From assembly GCF_000160835.1 (NCBI RefSeq), contig NZ_GG700733.1, positions 710,890-774,889 of the forward strand: a stretch of 64,000 nt of DNA. Reading direction: 5' to 3'. The stretch is from Limosilactobacillus antri DSM 16041 (GTDB lineage: Bacteria; Bacillota; Bacilli; Lactobacillales; Lactobacillaceae). The position numbers and the translations under genes were made by a program. Of the stretch, positions 41,610 through 49,345 are shown one piece after another (position 1 is the stretch's first letter; each line of letters opens with the position of its first letter). Below the pieces are notes generated by a model. It was not told the origin of the DNA, searched no databases, and worked only from the letters and a program-made list of their open reading frames with translations.

Positions 41610-41644
41610 GGGCCGGCGGCAAAACATGGTTTTGTCACCGGCCC
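41610..41644 (-). repeat. Intergenic palindrome family A, copy 4 (adhE terminator)
   Basis: GGGCCGGCGGCAAAACA with GTTTTGTCACCGGCCC. Compared with copy 3 the pair CTG/CAG has become CGG/CCG on both arms, so the stem is kept by compensating change. On the minus strand it is followed by TTTTAGTTTC and ends adhE. Confidence 0.8.
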
Positions 41645-41689
41645 TCGTCACGATAGGGTGCTAGATTGATTGGTTTGGGTAATTAGTTA

Positions 41690-44326
41690 TTAGTCTTCTT
41701 CAACACCGGTACCGTTATAGCAACGTTCCAGCAGTTCCTTCAACTGGCTGACCAGCGGTTCTACCGGGTTAGTTGTCGTACATTGGTCTTCGTAGGCCAG
41801 GACAGCCAACTTGTCCACGACCTTGTCAAACTCTTCGCGGGAAACTCCGTTGGCCTTCAGGCTCAGGGTAACCCCACATTCGTGAGCGACGTCGACGTAC
41901 TTTTGGGCGTAAGCATCGGCAAGCTCTTCATCCGTGTTGCCCTTGAGGCCGATGAAGCGAGCCAGGTCGGCGTAGTCCTTAGTAGCGTGGTAAGTTTCGT
42001 AGTGTGGCCAGAGGGCCAGCTTTTGTGGCCGTTGGGCGTTAAAGCGAATTACCTGTGGCATCGCGATGGCAATCAGCAGACCGTGAGGAAGGCCGAATGC
42101 CCCACCCATCTTGTGGGCCAGGGAGTGGGTAATTCCCAGGAAGGCTTGACCGAACGCCATTCCCGCCATTGTCGAGAAGTCATGCATCTTCCGCCGGGCG
42201 AGCTTGTCACCCTTAACCGACTTCGGCAGGTATTCCATGGCCCCCTTAACGGTTTGCAGGGACCAGCCACGGGTGTAGTCAGTAGCCATTACGGAAACAT
42301 ATGACTCAGTAGCGTGGCAGAGGACGTCTAAACCCGTGTAGGCAGTTGTCTTGGCCGGTACAGTTTCGACGAACTGGGAGTCCACGATCGCAATGTTTGG
42401 TGTCAAAGCGTAGTCAGCTAATGGGTACTTCACGTGAGTTTCGGAGTCCGTAATCACCGCGAACGGCGTTACTTCTGAACCAGTCCCCGAAGTCGTTGGG
42501 ATCCCGATCAATTGGGACTTCTTTGGCTTCTTGATCTGGTAAGCCCGCTTCCGGATATCGAGGTACTTTTGCATTACCCCGTACCAAGAAGTTTCTGGGT
42601 GCTCGTAGAACATCCACATTGCCTTTGCGGCATCCATCGGTGAACCACCACCGAGGGCAATAATGGTGTCCGGCTTGAAGTCGTTCATCATTGCAACCCC
42701 TTTTTCAACGGTGTTGGTTGATGGATCTTCTTCAACGTCGTCAAAGACAAGGAAGGAAGTTTCGTTTTGCCGTAACCGTAATTGGTCAATGACCCGTTGA
42801 ACGTAGCCCCGCTTGCTCATTCCGGGACCAGTAACGATGAAGGCCCGGTCAATGTTTGGAATATCGCGCAATTCTTTCAGTGAATTCCGTTGAAAGTATA
42901 CTTTTGGGGGAATCTTGACCCACTGACGATTTTCCCGCCGTTTCGCGATTACCTTGATGTTTAAGAGATCCCAGTCGGTAACGTTGTGGGAAACGGAGTT
43001 ACCACCGTATGAACCAGTCCCCAGGGTCAGGGATGGGGTCATGTTGTTGTAGATGTTACCAATTCCACCGATTCCGGATGGGGAGTTAACGATGATCCGG
43101 GAAGCCCGCATTTCAAGCCCGTACTTAGTAGCCAGGTCGTCATCCAGGGTGTGGATTGCGGCCGTGTGCCCTTCACCACCGTAGTGGAGGAGCTGGCGAC
43201 AGATGTCAAAGGCGTTCTCACGGGAGCTGGCCCGGTACATGGTCAGCACTGGCGACAGCTTTTCGGCGGACAGCGGGTAGTCGTCACCGACCCCGTCGAT
43301 TTCAGCAATCAAAACCTTGGTGTTGTCAGGGACGTTCTTCAAACCACACATTTCCGCGATGGCGTTGGCAGACCGACCAGCGATTGGACCCCGAACCTGG
43401 TGGCGTTGCGGGTCGATGAAACCATCAGAGAAGGTCTGCATTTCGTTCGGCTTAACGAAGTAACAGTTCCACTTTTGGAATTCTTCCTTGACTTGGTCGT
43501 AAATTTCGTCATCAACCACGACCGAATTTTCGGAGGCACAGATCATCCCGTTATCAAAGGTCTTGGACAGGACGATGTCGTAAACGGACCGTTCGATGTT
43601 TGCGGACTTTTCGATGTAGGCTGGACCGTTACCAGGACCAACCCCTAAGGCTGGGTTACCAGAACTGTAAGCGGCCTTAACTAAACCAGGACCACCGGTT
43701 GCCAGGATGGTGGCGATGTTCGGGTGCTGGAGCAATGCGTTCGTGTTTTCACGGCTGCATTGTGGAATCCATTGGATCATGTTCTTTGGCGCGCCAGCCT
43801 TTTCCGCAGCGGCTTGAAGAATCTTGGCGGTCTTAACGGAAGATTCAAAGGCTTGCGGGTGGAACGAGAAGATAATCGTGTTCCGGGTCTTGGCGGAGAT
43901 GATTGACTTGAAAATCGTGGTGGAAGTAGGGTTGGTAACAGGAACTACTCCGGCAATGATTCCCAGTGGGTCCGCAATGGTGATGGTTTGATCTTCATCG
44001 TTGTCTTCGATGATGCCAACCGTCTTGTCGTGACGGATGTTGTTCCAGATGTATTCACTGGCGTAGATGTTCTTGATGGCCTTATCTTCGGCAACACCAC
44101 GGCCAGTTTCGTTAGCGGCGCTGACCGCCAAGTCCATGTGATGTTCTTCCGCAGCCAGAGCCATGGCCTGACAGATGTTATCTACTTGTTCTTGTGTAAA
44201 GTTACGCAATTGTTCAAAAGCAACCTGGCTCTTTTTGACTAAGCCGTCAACCAGTTCGTGAGCAGCTTGTTGCTTGTCCTGCTCAGTTTGCTTTTGTTCA
44301 ACTTGGTGCTTCTTTGAAGTTGCCAT
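41690..44326 (-). CDS. adhE: Bifunctional acetaldehyde/alcohol dehydrogenase AdhE
   Basis: An 878-residue AdhE, turning acetyl-CoA to acetaldehyde and ethanol while regenerating two NAD+, the key redox sink of heterofermenters. An N-terminal aldehyde dehydrogenase half (active Cys in DNGMICASENSVVV, about residue 250) is linked to an iron-dependent alcohol dehydrogenase half with GGSPMDAAKAMW and metal ligands in GITHSLAHKMGGAFGLPHG. AdhE forms long spirosomes. Start is ATG 44326, with AAGGAGA upstream; the TTG two codons earlier is not used. It is monocistronic, with a Rex-like operator at 44414. Confidence 0.97.
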   Translation of the reverse strand: MATSKKHQVEQKQTEQDKQQAAHELVDGLVKKSQVAFEQLRNFTQEQVDNICQAMALAAEEHHMDLAVSAANETGRGVAEDKAIKNIYASEYIWNNIRHDKTVGIIEDNDEDQTITIADPLGIIAGVVPVTNPTSTTIFKSIISAKTRNTIIFSFHPQAFESSVKTAKILQAAAEKAGAPKNMIQWIPQCSRENTNALLQHPNIATILATGGPGLVKAAYSSGNPALGVGPGNGPAYIEKSANIERSVYDIVLSKTFDNGMICASENSVVVDDEIYDQVKEEFQKWNCYFVKPNEMQTFSDGFIDPQRHQVRGPIAGRSANAIAEMCGLKNVPDNTKVLIAEIDGVGDDYPLSAEKLSPVLTMYRASSRENAFDICRQLLHYGGEGHTAAIHTLDDDLATKYGLEMRASRIIVNSPSGIGGIGNIYNNMTPSLTLGTGSYGGNSVSHNVTDWDLLNIKVIAKRRENRQWVKIPPKVYFQRNSLKELRDIPNIDRAFIVTGPGMSKRGYVQRVIDQLRLRQNETSFLVFDDVEEDPSTNTVEKGVAMMNDFKPDTIIALGGGSPMDAAKAMWMFYEHPETSWYGVMQKYLDIRKRAYQIKKPKKSQLIGIPTTSGTGSEVTPFAVITDSETHVKYPLADYALTPNIAIVDSQFVETVPAKTTAYTGLDVLCHATESYVSVMATDYTRGWSLQTVKGAMEYLPKSVKGDKLARRKMHDFSTMAGMAFGQAFLGITHSLAHKMGGAFGLPHGLLIAIAMPQVIRFNAQRPQKLALWPHYETYHATKDYADLARFIGLKGNTDEELADAYAQKYVDVAHECGVTLSLKANGVSREEFDKVVDKLAVLAYEDQCTTTNPVEPLVSQLKELLERCYNGTGVEED

Positions 44327-44379
44327 AATCAAGTTTCTCCTTCGTTTCTTGTGTTTTTGTTACCTTTTGAACATGGTTA

Positions 44380-44466
44380 ATAGTACACTATGCAGGAGTG
44401 CTTTTCAAGCGCCTTGTGACTACTTGCACAATGGTCGGTGACCATGAATTCGCTTCCAATATTATA
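44380..44466 (-). promoter_or_regulatory. adhE promoter region with Rex-like site and second dyad
   Basis: On the minus strand, TTGAAA (44403-44408), a 17-nt spacer and TACTAT (44380-44385) form a good promoter about 47 nt from the start codon. Five bases upstream of the -35 lies TTGTGACTACTTGCACAA (44414-44431), which matches 12 of 14 fixed positions of the Rex consensus TTGTGAA-N4-TTCACAA. It abuts a perfect dyad ATGGTC-GGT-GACCAT (44431-44445) of unknown role. A separate TATAAT (44461-44466) may mark an upstream promoter. Confidence 0.65.
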
Positions 44467-44610
44467 GTGATAGGCCCGTGGTTATTGCGAAAAAGATTGG
44501 TCCAAATTTTAAGTAAGGAGCTTTTGCGCAATCAGTTGCACAGAGGCTGATGATCAGAGATTCACAATCGTGGATTAGAAAGGGGGAATGACCGGCTTCG
44601 GCAATCAAAA

Positions 44611-44645
44611 ACGCCAGCCGAACTGACTTGCAGTTCAACTGGCGT
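44611..44645 (-). terminator. Terminator of nrdHEF
   Basis: ACGCCAG..GAACTG pairs with CAGTTC..CTGGCGT; on the minus strand it is followed by TTTTG. It lies 12 nt after the nrdF stop. Confidence 0.88.
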
Positions 44646-44656
44646 GCTGGATTAGA

Positions 44657-45676
44657 TTAGTCGCGGGAATTCTTGTCCTTGCCCGCGTTCGGGTCGAGAA
44701 TGTGGTAGTCATCATCCTTCATGGCTTCCACTTCACCGAGCCGATAGCCGTTACCAACCTGACTGAAGAAGTCGTGGTTAGAGGTCGAGGTGGAAATCCC
44801 GTTCATGACGACGGGGTTAACGTCGGTAGCCGTGTCTGGGAAGAGCGGGTCCTGACCGAGGTTCATCAACGCCTTGTTAGCGTTGTAGCGGATGAAGGTC
44901 AGGACGTCATCGGTCCAGCCGATCTTGTCATACAGCAGGTGGGTGTACTTCTCTTCGTTGTCGTAGAGTTCGTACAAGAAGTTGTACATCCAGTCCTTCA
45001 TGTCCTGCTGTTGTTTTTCGGTCCGTTCGTGCAGGCCAACCTGGAACTTATAACCGACGTAGGTACCGTGGACAGATTCGTCACGCAAAATCAATTTGAT
45101 GATTTCCGCCACGTTGTTTAATTCGTTGTGCCCGAGGTAGTAGAGTGGGGTATAAAAACCGGAATAGAAGAGGAAGGTTTCCAAAAAGACGTTGGCAACC
45201 TTTTTCTTGAGCGGGTCTTCTGCCGGGTTCAGGTACATATTCGCAATCTTCGTGGCCTTATTTTGCAGGTACTCTTCGGTGTCAGACCAGTTAAAGATTT
45301 CGTCAATCTCATCGGGACTGTTTAATGTAGAAAAGATGGTGGAATAGCTCTTGGCGTGGACGGATTCCATGAACTGGATGTTGTTCAACACCGCCGTTTC
45401 GTGTTGGGTTTTAACGTCTTCCTTGAGGGCCGTCATTCCCGCTTCGGATTGGACGGTGTCCAGCAGGGTTAATCCCCCAAAGACGTGGCCCACGGTCCAC
45501 TGGTGATCCTCATCGAGGTTTCGCCAATCATCGAGGTCGTTGGAAACCGGGATCCGGGTATCCAGCCAAAACTGCTCCGTCAGCTTTTCCCACGTTGCCT
45601 TGTCAATCATGTCGGAAACTTCATTCCAATTGATTGCCTTATACTGGTTTAATGGTTTGAATTCTTCAAGTTTCAT
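44657..45676 (-). CDS. nrdF: Class Ib ribonucleotide reductase, beta subunit
   Basis: A 339-residue radical-generating subunit. The dimetal ligands are visible: Asp in GGLTLLDTVQ, Glu and His in MESVHAKSY, Glu in LETFLFYSGFY, and Glu and His in LRDESVHGTYVGYK. The C-terminal acidic tail binds NrdE. Length fits class Ib. It is the last gene of nrdHEF, with 75 nt after nrdE. NrdI, the flavodoxin needed for manganese cofactor activation, is not in this operon or window. Confidence 0.95.
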   Translation of the reverse strand: MKLEEFKPLNQYKAINWNEVSDMIDKATWEKLTEQFWLDTRIPVSNDLDDWRNLDEDHQWTVGHVFGGLTLLDTVQSEAGMTALKEDVKTQHETAVLNNIQFMESVHAKSYSTIFSTLNSPDEIDEIFNWSDTEEYLQNKATKIANMYLNPAEDPLKKKVANVFLETFLFYSGFYTPLYYLGHNELNNVAEIIKLILRDESVHGTYVGYKFQVGLHERTEKQQQDMKDWMYNFLYELYDNEEKYTHLLYDKIGWTDDVLTFIRYNANKALMNLGQDPLFPDTATDVNPVVMNGISTSTSNHDFFSQVGNGYRLGEVEAMKDDDYHILDPNAGKDKNSRD

Positions 45677-45751
45677 TTACCTAGCCTGCTCCTTAACTTA
45701 ATCAACCTGTTTTTAATTGCATTCAAATTTTAGCAATGATTTTTATGAAAA

Positions 45752-47923
45752 TCAAATGACACAGCTTTCACACTGGTTAGCACCAATCTCGTCGTTATCG
45801 TCAGTAAAGGTCCGAATGTAGTAGATCGATTTAATCCCCTTTTGGTAGGCGTAGTGCCGGAGGATATTCAGGTCCCGGGTCGTCATCTTGTTAGTCCGCC
45901 CGTCCTTCCATTCGTAAAGACCTGCTGGGATCGTTGACCGCATAAAGAGGGTCAATGACATTGACTGGTCAACGTGCTGCTGTGCGGCGGCGTAGGTGTC
46001 GATGACCTTCCGCATATCGATGTCGTAGGCGGACTGGTAGTACGGCATCGTGTCGTTAGACAAGTACGGTGCCGGGTAGTAGATCTTCCCAATCATCTTT
46101 TCCTGGCGTTCCTCAACCCGGTTGGTAATTGGGGTGAGGCTAGCGGTGGAATCATTGATGTAGGAAGTGGAACCGTTTGGCGCCACGGCCAGCCGGTACT
46201 CGTTGTACAGGCCGTCCTGCATCACCTTTTCCTTCAGCGCTTGCCAGTCGGCTGGCCCGGGGATGAAGATTCCCTGGAAGAGTGCTTTGACCACGTCAGA
46301 TTGTGGCCCCCAGTCCTTAGTGGTGTACTTGTCAAAGTAGGAGCCATCGGCGTAGGCACTCTTGGCAAAGTTATGGAAAGTTTCCTGCCGCTCCTTGGCG
46401 ATTTCGTTGGAAGCAACTAACGACCAGTAGTTAAGCAGCATGAAGTAGACGCCGGTAAACTCGATGGCAACCGGGCTGCCGTATTGGATGTGGTTCTTTG
46501 CCAAGTAGCTGTGCAGGCCCATTGCCCCGAGTCCCACGGAATGGGCGAGGGCGTTTCCCCGCTTGATGCTTGGTACGACGGTGAGGTTTTCAACGTCGCT
46601 GATGTGGGTCAAGCCCCGCATCATTGCCCGGACGGACCGGCCGAAGTCGGGGCTGTCCATCATGTTGGCAATGTTGGTGGAACCGAGGTTGCAGCTGATG
46701 TCGGTCCCGAGGGTTTCGTAGGATTGGTCGTCGGCAACCTTCGATGGGACCTGCACCTGAGCAATTTCGGAGCAGAGGTTACTCATGACGATCTTCCCGT
46801 CGATCGGGTTGGCCCGGTTAACCGTGTCGATGTTGATGATGTACGGGTAGCCGGATTCCTGCTGGAGCTTGCTGATTTCGTCCTCTAAGTCGCGCGCGTT
46901 GACCTTCTTCTTGCGAATCTCGTCGTTGGCGACCAGGTTATCGTATTCCTTGGTAATGTCAACGTAGGAGAAGGGCTTGCCGTAGATTCGTTCTACGTCG
47001 TAGGGACTAAAGAGGTACATATCCGCGCCAGCTTCGACCAGTTCGTAAAACTTGTCGGGAACCGTGATGCCCAGTGAGAGGGTCTTGAGCCGGATTTTTT
47101 CGTCGGCATTTTCCTTCTTGGCACCCAAAAATTCGATGATGTCGGGGTGGAAGACGCTCAGGTAAACAACCCCGGCACCTTGCCGCTGGCCAAGCTGGTT
47201 GGAGTAGGAAAAACTATCTTCCAGTAATTTCATTACTGGGACAACCCCGCTTGCGGCCCCCTTAATCTTTTTGATTGGGGCGCCGGCTTCCCGGAGGTTG
47301 CTGAGGTTGATCCCAACCCCGCCACCGATTTTGGAGAGCTGGAGGGCGGAGTTGATCGTCCGGCCGATAGTGTTCATATCATCGGTAGCCTGGATCGCAA
47401 AGCAGGAAACAAATTCTCCCCGTCGCTTCCGGCCGACGTTAAGGAAGGTCGGGGTGGCAGGCTGGTAGCGCTGGTGGATAATCTCGTCCGCCAGGTCCAT
47501 GGCGAGTTCTTCGTCACCGTCAGCGAGGTAGAGGGCGTTCATCGCGACCCGGTCAACGTAGTTTTCCAGATAGTATTCCTTATCATCGGTCCGCAGGGCG
47601 TACTGGGCATAGAACTTATATGCGGCCATGAAGGAGTGGAAGTGGAAATTCTGGGCCGTTAAGTAGTCATAAAGCTTGGCTAAAAAGGCGGGGCTATACT
47701 GTTCTACAAAGCCCTTTTCAATGTAGTCGTGATCTTCTAGCCACTGGAAACGGTCAGTTAATGAAGCAAACTGCTTGGTATTGGGCCGGACGTTTTGTGC
47801 GATGAAGTCGGCCAGGGCTTCCTGGTCCTTGTCCAGTTGGATCTTGCCGTCGCGGGGGATGTTGACTTCGTTATTGAGGTCGTAGTATTTAACTTTGGTA
47901 ATATCAATGTCAGATAAGGCCAT
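45752..47923 (-). CDS. nrdE: Class Ib ribonucleotide reductase, alpha subunit
   Basis: A 723-residue catalytic subunit reducing ribonucleoside diphosphates. Conserved stretches include CFAIQATDDMNTIGR (active-site Cys), GGGVGINLSNLREAGAPI, the NLCSEI motif with the radical cysteine (IVMSNLCSEIAQV), and the C-terminal redox pair in CESC. It lacks the ATP-cone typical of class Ia. ATG 47923 is preceded by AAGGAG. Electrons come from NrdH, encoded just upstream. Confidence 0.95.
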   Translation of the reverse strand: MALSDIDITKVKYYDLNNEVNIPRDGKIQLDKDQEALADFIAQNVRPNTKQFASLTDRFQWLEDHDYIEKGFVEQYSPAFLAKLYDYLTAQNFHFHSFMAAYKFYAQYALRTDDKEYYLENYVDRVAMNALYLADGDEELAMDLADEIIHQRYQPATPTFLNVGRKRRGEFVSCFAIQATDDMNTIGRTINSALQLSKIGGGVGINLSNLREAGAPIKKIKGAASGVVPVMKLLEDSFSYSNQLGQRQGAGVVYLSVFHPDIIEFLGAKKENADEKIRLKTLSLGITVPDKFYELVEAGADMYLFSPYDVERIYGKPFSYVDITKEYDNLVANDEIRKKKVNARDLEDEISKLQQESGYPYIINIDTVNRANPIDGKIVMSNLCSEIAQVQVPSKVADDQSYETLGTDISCNLGSTNIANMMDSPDFGRSVRAMMRGLTHISDVENLTVVPSIKRGNALAHSVGLGAMGLHSYLAKNHIQYGSPVAIEFTGVYFMLLNYWSLVASNEIAKERQETFHNFAKSAYADGSYFDKYTTKDWGPQSDVVKALFQGIFIPGPADWQALKEKVMQDGLYNEYRLAVAPNGSTSYINDSTASLTPITNRVEERQEKMIGKIYYPAPYLSNDTMPYYQSAYDIDMRKVIDTYAAAQQHVDQSMSLTLFMRSTIPAGLYEWKDGRTNKMTTRDLNILRHYAYQKGIKSIYYIRTFTDDNDEIGANQCESCVI

Positions 47924-47963
47924 GATTAATGAGTGCTCCTTTTAAAAATGCTAAACAATAAGC

Positions 47964-47995
47964 AAACCAGGCGCGCTCTCGGGTGCACCTGGTTT
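47964..47995 (-). other. Hairpin between nrdH and nrdE
   Basis: AAACCAGG and CCTGGTTT, with further partial pairing inside (GCGC/GTGC), form a stable stem about 25 nt after the nrdH stop. No T-run follows, so it may be an mRNA stability or processing element that sets the nrdH to nrdEF ratio. Confidence 0.5.
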
Positions 47996-48019
47996 GAAAC
48001 GGGTAAAATCGCAAATTAG

Positions 48020-48241
48020 TTAGGCCAGCGCCTGCAGCCGGTCCGGACGAAAACCGGAAAAAGCACTGCCGTTTGGTAATTTGACTACCGGAGTTGCGAG
48101 GAAACCAGCGGCTTTTAACTGGTCGACGTACTCTGGCTGTTCGTCAATATTATGTTCAACAAAGTTGATCTGGTGCTGTTGCAAAAACTTCTTGGTCATC
48201 TTGCATTGGATGCAATTATTCTTGGAAAACACAGTGACCAT
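48020..48241 (-). CDS. nrdH: Glutaredoxin-like redoxin NrdH
   Basis: A 73-residue NrdH that reduces the class Ib reductase. The active site CIQC stands at residues 9-12 (TVFSKNNCIQCKMTKKFL), and FLATPVVKLPNGSAFSGFRPDRL is the family C-terminal signature. The open frame extends to 48343, but ATG 48241 has GGGAGG 8 nt upstream. It is the first gene of nrdHEF. Confidence 0.95.
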   Translation of the reverse strand: MVTVFSKNNCIQCKMTKKFLQQHQINFVEHNIDEQPEYVDQLKAAGFLATPVVKLPNGSAFSGFRPDRLQALA

Positions 48242-48284
48242 GATGAAAACCTCCCAGGAAATTAATTCGTTGTTGATGTTATTT

Positions 48285-48312
48285 AGTATAGCTGGAATCT
48301 TAAAAAAATCAA
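48285..48312 (-). promoter_or_regulatory. Promoter of nrdHEF
   Basis: TTGATT (48307-48312), a 16-nt spacer and TATACT (48285-48290) on the minus strand, 44 nt from the nrdH start codon. Confidence 0.75.
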
Positions 48313-48320
48313 TTAAAAAA

Positions 48321-48367
48321 GCACCATATGTTGTGAGCGGCAATCAGTGAAACACAACATATGGTAC
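48321..48367. promoter_or_regulatory. Tandem NrdR boxes
   Basis: Two 16-bp boxes: GCACCATATGTTGTGA (48321-48336) and ACACAACATATGGTAC (48352-48367). Their centres are 31 bp apart, about three helical turns, the spacing typical of paired NrdR sites. The boxes are also inverted copies of each other (13-bp arms). They lie directly upstream of the nrdHEF -35. Confidence 0.85.
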
Positions 48368-48488
48368 AAAACGCGTGGGCTATTCAGCGTGAAACTTTTT
48401 TATTTAATCACTAGATAAGTTTTCGGAACTAATTTAATATTATACACTGAATTGACGTAATATGGCGAGAAAATTGGGGAAAGTTTTA

Positions 48489-48983
48489 ATGAAACAAGAG
48501 CAAGAACAATTTATGGCGGCGGCGGTGGCGGAAGCCCGGCAGGCGGCGCTGTTAAACGAAGTCCCGATTGGGGCAGTGGTGGTTAAGGATCAGCAAATCA
48601 TTGGCCGGGGCCATAATATGCGGGAGCACTTTCAGGACGTTACCTACCACGCGGAGATGCTGGCCATTATGGAGGCCTGTGAACGTCTGCATAGCTGGCG
48701 GCTGGAGGGCTGCGACCTTTACGTGACCTTGGAGCCCTGCATAATGTGCAGTGGCGCCATTATCAACGCGCGGATCGCCAACCTCTATTACGGGGCGGCT
48801 GACCCCAAAGCCGGGGCGGTGGAGAGCCTATATCATTTAATGAATGACCCGCGCTTAAACCACCAGGTTCAGGTGGCAAGTGGGGTCATGCAGGAGGAAT
48901 GCAGCCAGATGCTCAAGGATTTCTTCCGGGCAATCCGGCGGCGAAAGAAAGCTGCCCGCAAAAAAGGTCGGGCCGGGGACTAG
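48489..48983 (+). CDS. tadA: tRNA-specific adenosine deaminase
   Basis: A 164-residue TadA that makes inosine at the wobble position of tRNA(Arg). It has the zinc/catalytic motif HAEMLAIMEA and the second zinc motif TLEPCIMCSGAI. Basic C-terminal residues (RAIRRRKKAARKKGR) are usual. The frame starts at ATG 48462, but I prefer ATG 48489 (MKQEQEQFM), 8 nt after GGGGA and matching the family N terminus. It is followed by the SRP RNA gene. Confidence 0.93.
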   Translation: MKQEQEQFMAAAVAEARQAALLNEVPIGAVVVKDQQIIGRGHNMREHFQDVTYHAEMLAIMEACERLHSWRLEGCDLYVTLEPCIMCSGAIINARIANLYYGAADPKAGAVESLYHLMNDPRLNHQVQVASGVMQEECSQMLKDFFRAIRRRKKAARKKGRAGD

Positions 48984-49019
48984 CATTTCCGGCTGAAGTA
49001 GTGTATGATACTAATTGCC

Positions 49020-49110
49020 GTAAGGCCTTAGGGCAAGGGTGCGCTTACGAACCGTGTCAGGTCCGGAAGGAAGCAGCACTAAGTATGATGTGCCTTGTGC
49101 TCTAAGTTAG
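49020..49110 (+). ncRNA. ffs: Signal recognition particle RNA (small bacterial type)
   Basis: The diagnostic domain IV sequence GTGTCAGGTCCGGAAGGAAG followed by CAGCAC is present. The long helix closes with CTTAG..GCAAGG against CCTTGTGCTCTAAG. The short form without an Alu domain is usual for lactobacilli. It lies between tadA and dnaX, as in relatives. Ends are approximate. Confidence 0.93.
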
Positions 49111-49125
49111 AGTGATATTAGACGG

Positions 49126-49152
49126 AGACTGGGAATTATCCCGGTCTTTTTA
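49126..49152 (+). terminator. Terminator after the SRP RNA
   Basis: AGACTGGGA-ATTA-TCCCGGTCT followed by a T-rich run. From 49153 to 49345 I see only AT-rich leader sequence with a TATAAT near 49300, likely the dnaX -10. Confidence 0.8.
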
Positions 49153-49345
49153 ATTTTTTAAAGCAAGCACCTGGCAATCCAACGGCGGCTGGCGCCCAAT
49201 TAACGGGGCGGCTGGCGGCGGACGAGTTGCGCAGCCGGCAGCTTGAAATTGTTTGACGAGGAAGCACTTTTATTATCGAAAATTGGCAGAAAGCTAGTAT
49301 AATATTTAAATAACGTACTAAGAATGCAAGAAAGGAAGCCACGCG

